A DNA stretch of 6,693 bases, taken from positions 1,118,223-1,124,915 of the forward strand of contig CP070706.1 in NCBI GenBank assembly GCA_020350085.1. Direction: 5' to 3'. Source of the DNA: Acidobacteriota bacterium (GTDB taxonomy: Bacteria > Acidobacteriota > Polarisedimenticolia > J045). The notes under the pieces were generated by a model. It was not told where the DNA came from. It did no database searches and was given only the letters and a program-made list of their open reading frames with translations. The position numbers and the translations under genes were made by a program. Shown piece by piece: positions 4,534 through 6,693 of the stretch. Position 1 is the first letter of the stretch. Each line of letters starts with the position of its first letter.

Positions 4534-5655
4534 TCACCCCGACTCGAGCAGGCGGCGGGTGACGCCCGTCAGCGGTAGGCCCGACAGCCTGCGAGGGTCA
4601 ACCCAGCACCAAGCCTTTCCAGAGGGAACTCTGGCCACAGCCTCGGCCTGCGTGAGGTAAACGGTGATCCGGTGGTGGGTGATGCCGTGGCGCACTCGTC
4701 GCAGCAACGAGCCGATCTCGACGAACAGCCGTTTCTCGCTAGCCAAACGGTCACGCAACTGGAGCGCCAGCTCTGGGCACCAGCGCCTCGGTGCGTGCGC
4801 AGGGTGATCAGACCGGCCGTGATACAACACCGTGCCGGGTAGCTCGAGCAGCCCTTGGTTGGGCTCACCGGGCGCCACCCTCGTCAGGAGAACGCGACCG
4901 CGGCCATTGAACAGCCTGACCGCGCCCCGCACCACCGTCACCGCAGGTCGCGCCGGTGCGAGCTGTGGATAGTCCTCGACGACGCCATCCCGTCTCGCCG
5001 CACAGCTCGTACCCCAAGGACAGCTCGGGCACGAGGGCCGGCGGGGAAGGCACACCATCGCCCCCAGCTCCATCAGCGCCTGATTGAACTCGCCCGGACG
5101 ATCTTCGTCGATCAGCGACCGAGCCAACGACTCGAGTCGGCGTGCCACCGCCGTTCGGCGAGGATCGCCGCCCGTCTTGGTGAGTCTGGTCAGCACCCGT
5201 TGAACGTTGCCGTCGATTGCCGGCGACGGCAGTCCGAGGGCGATCGAGCCGATGGCCGCGGCCGTGTAGCTCCCCACCCCGGGCAGCGCCCGCCAGCCCT
5301 CCAAAGTCTGCGGCAAACGCCCCCCGCGCTCGTTTACAATCCTTTTCGCCGCGGCGTGCAGCATCCGTGCCCGCCGGGAGTAGCCGAGTCCCGACCAGGC
5401 GCCGAGCACCGCGTCGAGATCCGCGTTCGCCAAGCTGCGCACGTTCGGGAACAGCTCGAGGAATCGTCGCCAATAAGGAACGACGGTCTGGACCGTCGTC
5501 TGCTGCAGCATGATCTCCGAGACCCAGATCGCATACGCATCGCTTCGACGGCGCCAAGGAAGGTCGCGCCGCTCGCGCTCGTACCACGCCAGAAGACGCT
5601 GCCGCAGTGCCGGGGCCGCCGCTGGAAGGGCTGACTCTGGAACGGAGTCGATCAT
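4534..5655 (-). CDS. mutY: A/G-specific adenine DNA glycosylase MutY
   Basis: MutY removes adenine mispaired with 8-oxoguanine and so prevents G-to-T transversions. The 373-residue protein has the catalytic glutamate in SEIMLQQT (Glu 47), the helix-hairpin-helix LPGVGSYTA (124-132), the catalytic aspartate in PAIDGN (Asp 148) and a complete [4Fe-4S] ligand set Cys 202, 209, 212 and 218 (C-x6-C-x2-C-x5-C). After a linker, a NUDIX-like C-terminal domain that reads 8-oxoG begins near 240; it has ELPGT at 271-275 and HGITHHR at 323-329. The latter aligns with the FSH loop that contacts 8-oxoG, with ITH here. ATG at 5655 gives a family-like N-terminus, though its ribosome-binding site is weak. The gene ends with TGA 74 bases from the bactofilin stop, converging on it. 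All catalytic residues are present. Confidence 0.96.
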   Translation of the reverse strand: MIDSVPESALPAAAPALRQRLLAWYERERRDLPWRRRSDAYAIWVSEIMLQQTTVQTVVPYWRRFLELFPNVRSLANADLDAVLGAWSGLGYSRRARMLHAAAKRIVNERGGRLPQTLEGWRALPGVGSYTAAAIGSIALGLPSPAIDGNVQRVLTRLTKTGGDPRRTAVARRLESLARSLIDEDRPGEFNQALMELGAMVCLPRRPSCPSCPWGTSCAARRDGVVEDYPQLAPARPAVTVVRGAVRLFNGRGRVLLTRVAPGEPNQGLLELPGTVLYHGRSDHPAHAPRRWCPELALQLRDRLASEKRLFVEIGSLLRRVRHGITHHRITVYLTQAEAVARVPSGKAWCWVDPRRLSGLPLTGVTRRLLESG

Positions 5656-5725
5656 CTCGGCCGCGATTATGATCGAGCCTCGCCAAAGCGCTCCCTCGCT
5701 CGCGCCTCGGTCGCGCGGCGGTTGG

Positions 5726-5755
5726 TTGCCTCCACGACCAGCGCGCCGTTAGATT
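5726..5755 (+). promoter_or_regulatory. Candidate promoter for the pqqD-like gene
   Basis: TTGCCT (5726-5731) and TAGATT (5750-5755) match -35 and -10 consensus at four of six positions each, with an 18-base spacer. They lie in the 148-base gap between divergent mutY and the PqqD-like gene. Transcription would start about 40 bases before the GTG at 5804. Pattern matching only. Confidence 0.3.
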
Positions 5756-5803
5756 GGGCCTGCGTCCGCGACCCGGTCGCCGCCGCGCCGGAGGGTTGAG
5801 ATC

Positions 5804-6109
5804 GTGGCGATTACCGTGCAAGGCAACAGTCGACCGAAGCGAAACTCCAAATTCGTTTGGCGTCGTCTCGAGGACGAAGTCGTCATCCTAGACGAGTCTG
5901 GTACGTCGATGACCGAGCTCAACGACACAGCGGCCGTCATCTGGGGGCTGGCTGACGGATCGCACAGCGTGGCCGAGATCGCGCGCGAAATCGAGCGGCA
6001 GTTCGCCGTCGATTCTCGGCAGTCGCAAGCGGATACGGCCGATTTCTGCCAGCAACTGATCGAGGCCGGCCTGCTCGAGCTGGAGCCCGACTCCGACGAA
6101 AGCGGCTGA
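5804..6109 (+). CDS. PqqD-like (RiPP recognition element-type) small protein
   Basis: PqqD-family proteins are small winged-helix chaperones that bind the leader of a ribosomally made peptide and present it to a modifying enzyme. Many members outside pyrroloquinoline-quinone operons sit in other peptide-modification or envelope-polymer clusters. This 101-residue protein has a basic start (RPKRNSKFVWRR), a beta-rich part (DEVVILDESGTSMTELN, 24-40), the family hallmark LNDTAAVIWGLADGSHSVAEIAREI (39-63) and a helix with QQLIEAGLLELEP (83-95). The GTG start is supported by GGAGGG (5790-5795), eight bases upstream. The next gene follows after 10 bases and is HPr-kinase-like. That pairing is known from lasso-peptide and related clusters and argues against PQQ synthesis. 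No precursor peptide gene is visible in the window. Family is fairly sure, substrate unknown. Confidence 0.85.
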   Translation: MAITVQGNSRPKRNSKFVWRRLEDEVVILDESGTSMTELNDTAAVIWGLADGSHSVAEIAREIERQFAVDSRQSQADTADFCQQLIEAGLLELEPDSDESG

Positions 6110-6119
6110 CAGGCGGGCT

Positions 6120-6693
6120 ATGGCAGACCGTAGCCACATCCAGATCGAGGTCGAGATCGGCGACGTGGTCGTCCGCCTGCAGGCAAACGACGAGTCCTTC
6201 ATCGGGAAGGTCCGGGCGCGCTCGGGACCGTTTCTGGTCGATCGAGCCCCAGACTTTTCGATCGAGCTGGAGCTCGGCGACGATCCGACATCGATCGAGC
6301 ACCAGCAAGTGGCGTTCAGCCTGCACTTGACCGCCGCGGTCTCGTACGCTGACGGTTTCCCAGCGGCGGGAGAGCAGTCCTGGGTCGGTTGGTCGAACGA
6401 GACGTTGCGGCTTCGGCTGCAGCGCGAGCTGTTCGACTTCGAGTCGCCGAATCGCCCGCGACTGCTCAACGTCCTGTTTTGTGCGGCCTACAACACCGTC
6501 TGCGAACGCCAGCGATCTCGGTCGCGACACGGCTACCTGATGCACGGATGCGGCGTGCTGGTCGGTGAGAGAGCGATGCTGTTCACGGGCCGATCCGGCG
6601 CGGGCAAGTCGACCACCGCCGCGCTCGCCGGTGATCGGCCGGTGCTCAACGACGACATCGACCTGCTCGATTTCAGCGGCAAATCGCCGCGAC
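6120..6693 (+). CDS. HPr kinase/phosphorylase-like P-loop protein, truncated at right edge
   Basis: The frame is open from ATG at 6120 to the window end (191 codons) with no stop. The N-terminal 145 or so residues are not recognisable to me; they look beta-rich with acidic stretches. From about residue 145 the sequence resembles the catalytic part of HPr kinase: YLMHGCGVLVG (with the conserved HG), then the Walker A loop GRSGAGKST (157-165), then RPVLNDDIDLLDF (173-185). The last matches the family's RLVADD region, whose aspartates bind metal and catalyse. It starts 10 bases after the PqqD-like gene, so the two are probably one operon. HprK itself phosphorylates HPr on serine, but relatives beside PqqD-like proteins are thought to act on peptides or other substrates. 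No HPr gene is near. The substrate is unknown and the C-terminus is missing. Confidence 0.82.
   Translation, partial: MADRSHIQIEVEIGDVVVRLQANDESFIGKVRARSGPFLVDRAPDFSIELELGDDPTSIEHQQVAFSLHLTAAVSYADGFPAAGEQSWVGWSNETLRLRLQRELFDFESPNRPRLLNVLFCAAYNTVCERQRSRSRHGYLMHGCGVLVGERAMLFTGRSGAGKSTTAALAGDRPVLNDDIDLLDFSGKSPR

Noticed and set aside
4964..4972. TGTGGATAG, one base from a DnaA box
   Set aside because: Single copy inside mutY with no cluster or AT-rich unwinding region nearby; most likely chance.
4855..5821. Long frames of 259 codons (plus) and 318 codons (minus, other frame) over mutY
   Set aside because: Both are low-complexity Arg/Gly/Ala-rich shadows of MutY, whose catalytic and Fe-S residues are all in the 4534-5655 frame.

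Overview
This GC-rich window (GC-rich by eye) carries a bacterial chromosome-partitioning locus of the kind usually found close to the replication origin. It lies next to a tRNA-modification gene, a DNA-repair gene and the start of a possible peptide- or polymer-modification cluster. The mix of chromosomal parAB with parS, a bactofilin fused translationally to parB, and a PqqD-like/HPr-kinase-like pair suggests a GC-rich Gram-negative such as Acidobacteriota or a myxobacterial/deltaproteobacterial relative. That placement is inference only; no rRNA or other phylogenetic marker is present.

Left third, minus strand (1-2004): mnmG (gidA), split by one in-frame TAG codon at 1462-1464. It is followed, with a one-base overlap (TGATG), by the first 39 codons of a gene that is probably rsmG (gidB) and runs off the left edge. 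Every MnmG motif I can recognise is intact on both sides of the TAG, and the reading frame is the same, so this is a point nonsense codon and not a frameshift.

Control region (2005-2392): a 388-base gap between divergent genes. It holds two perfect 16-bp parS sites 54 bp apart, a degenerate third site, outward-facing parS-like half-sites, a 10-bp palindrome abutting one parS, and an 11-bp inverted repeat whose arms lie beside two candidate -10 elements.

Middle, plus strand (2393-4459): parA, parB and a bactofilin, packed as a probable operon. parB starts inside parA behind a strong Shine-Dalgarno sequence, and the bactofilin start codon overlaps the parB stop. ParB should load at the parS sites just upstream, ParA should move the ParB-parS complex, and the bactofilin may give a cytoskeletal anchor.

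Right third: mutY (adenine glycosylase) on the minus strand, converging on the bactofilin. A 148-base divergent promoter region follows. Then, on the plus strand, come a small PqqD-like protein and, 10 bases later, an HPr-kinase-like P-loop protein that is cut by the right edge.
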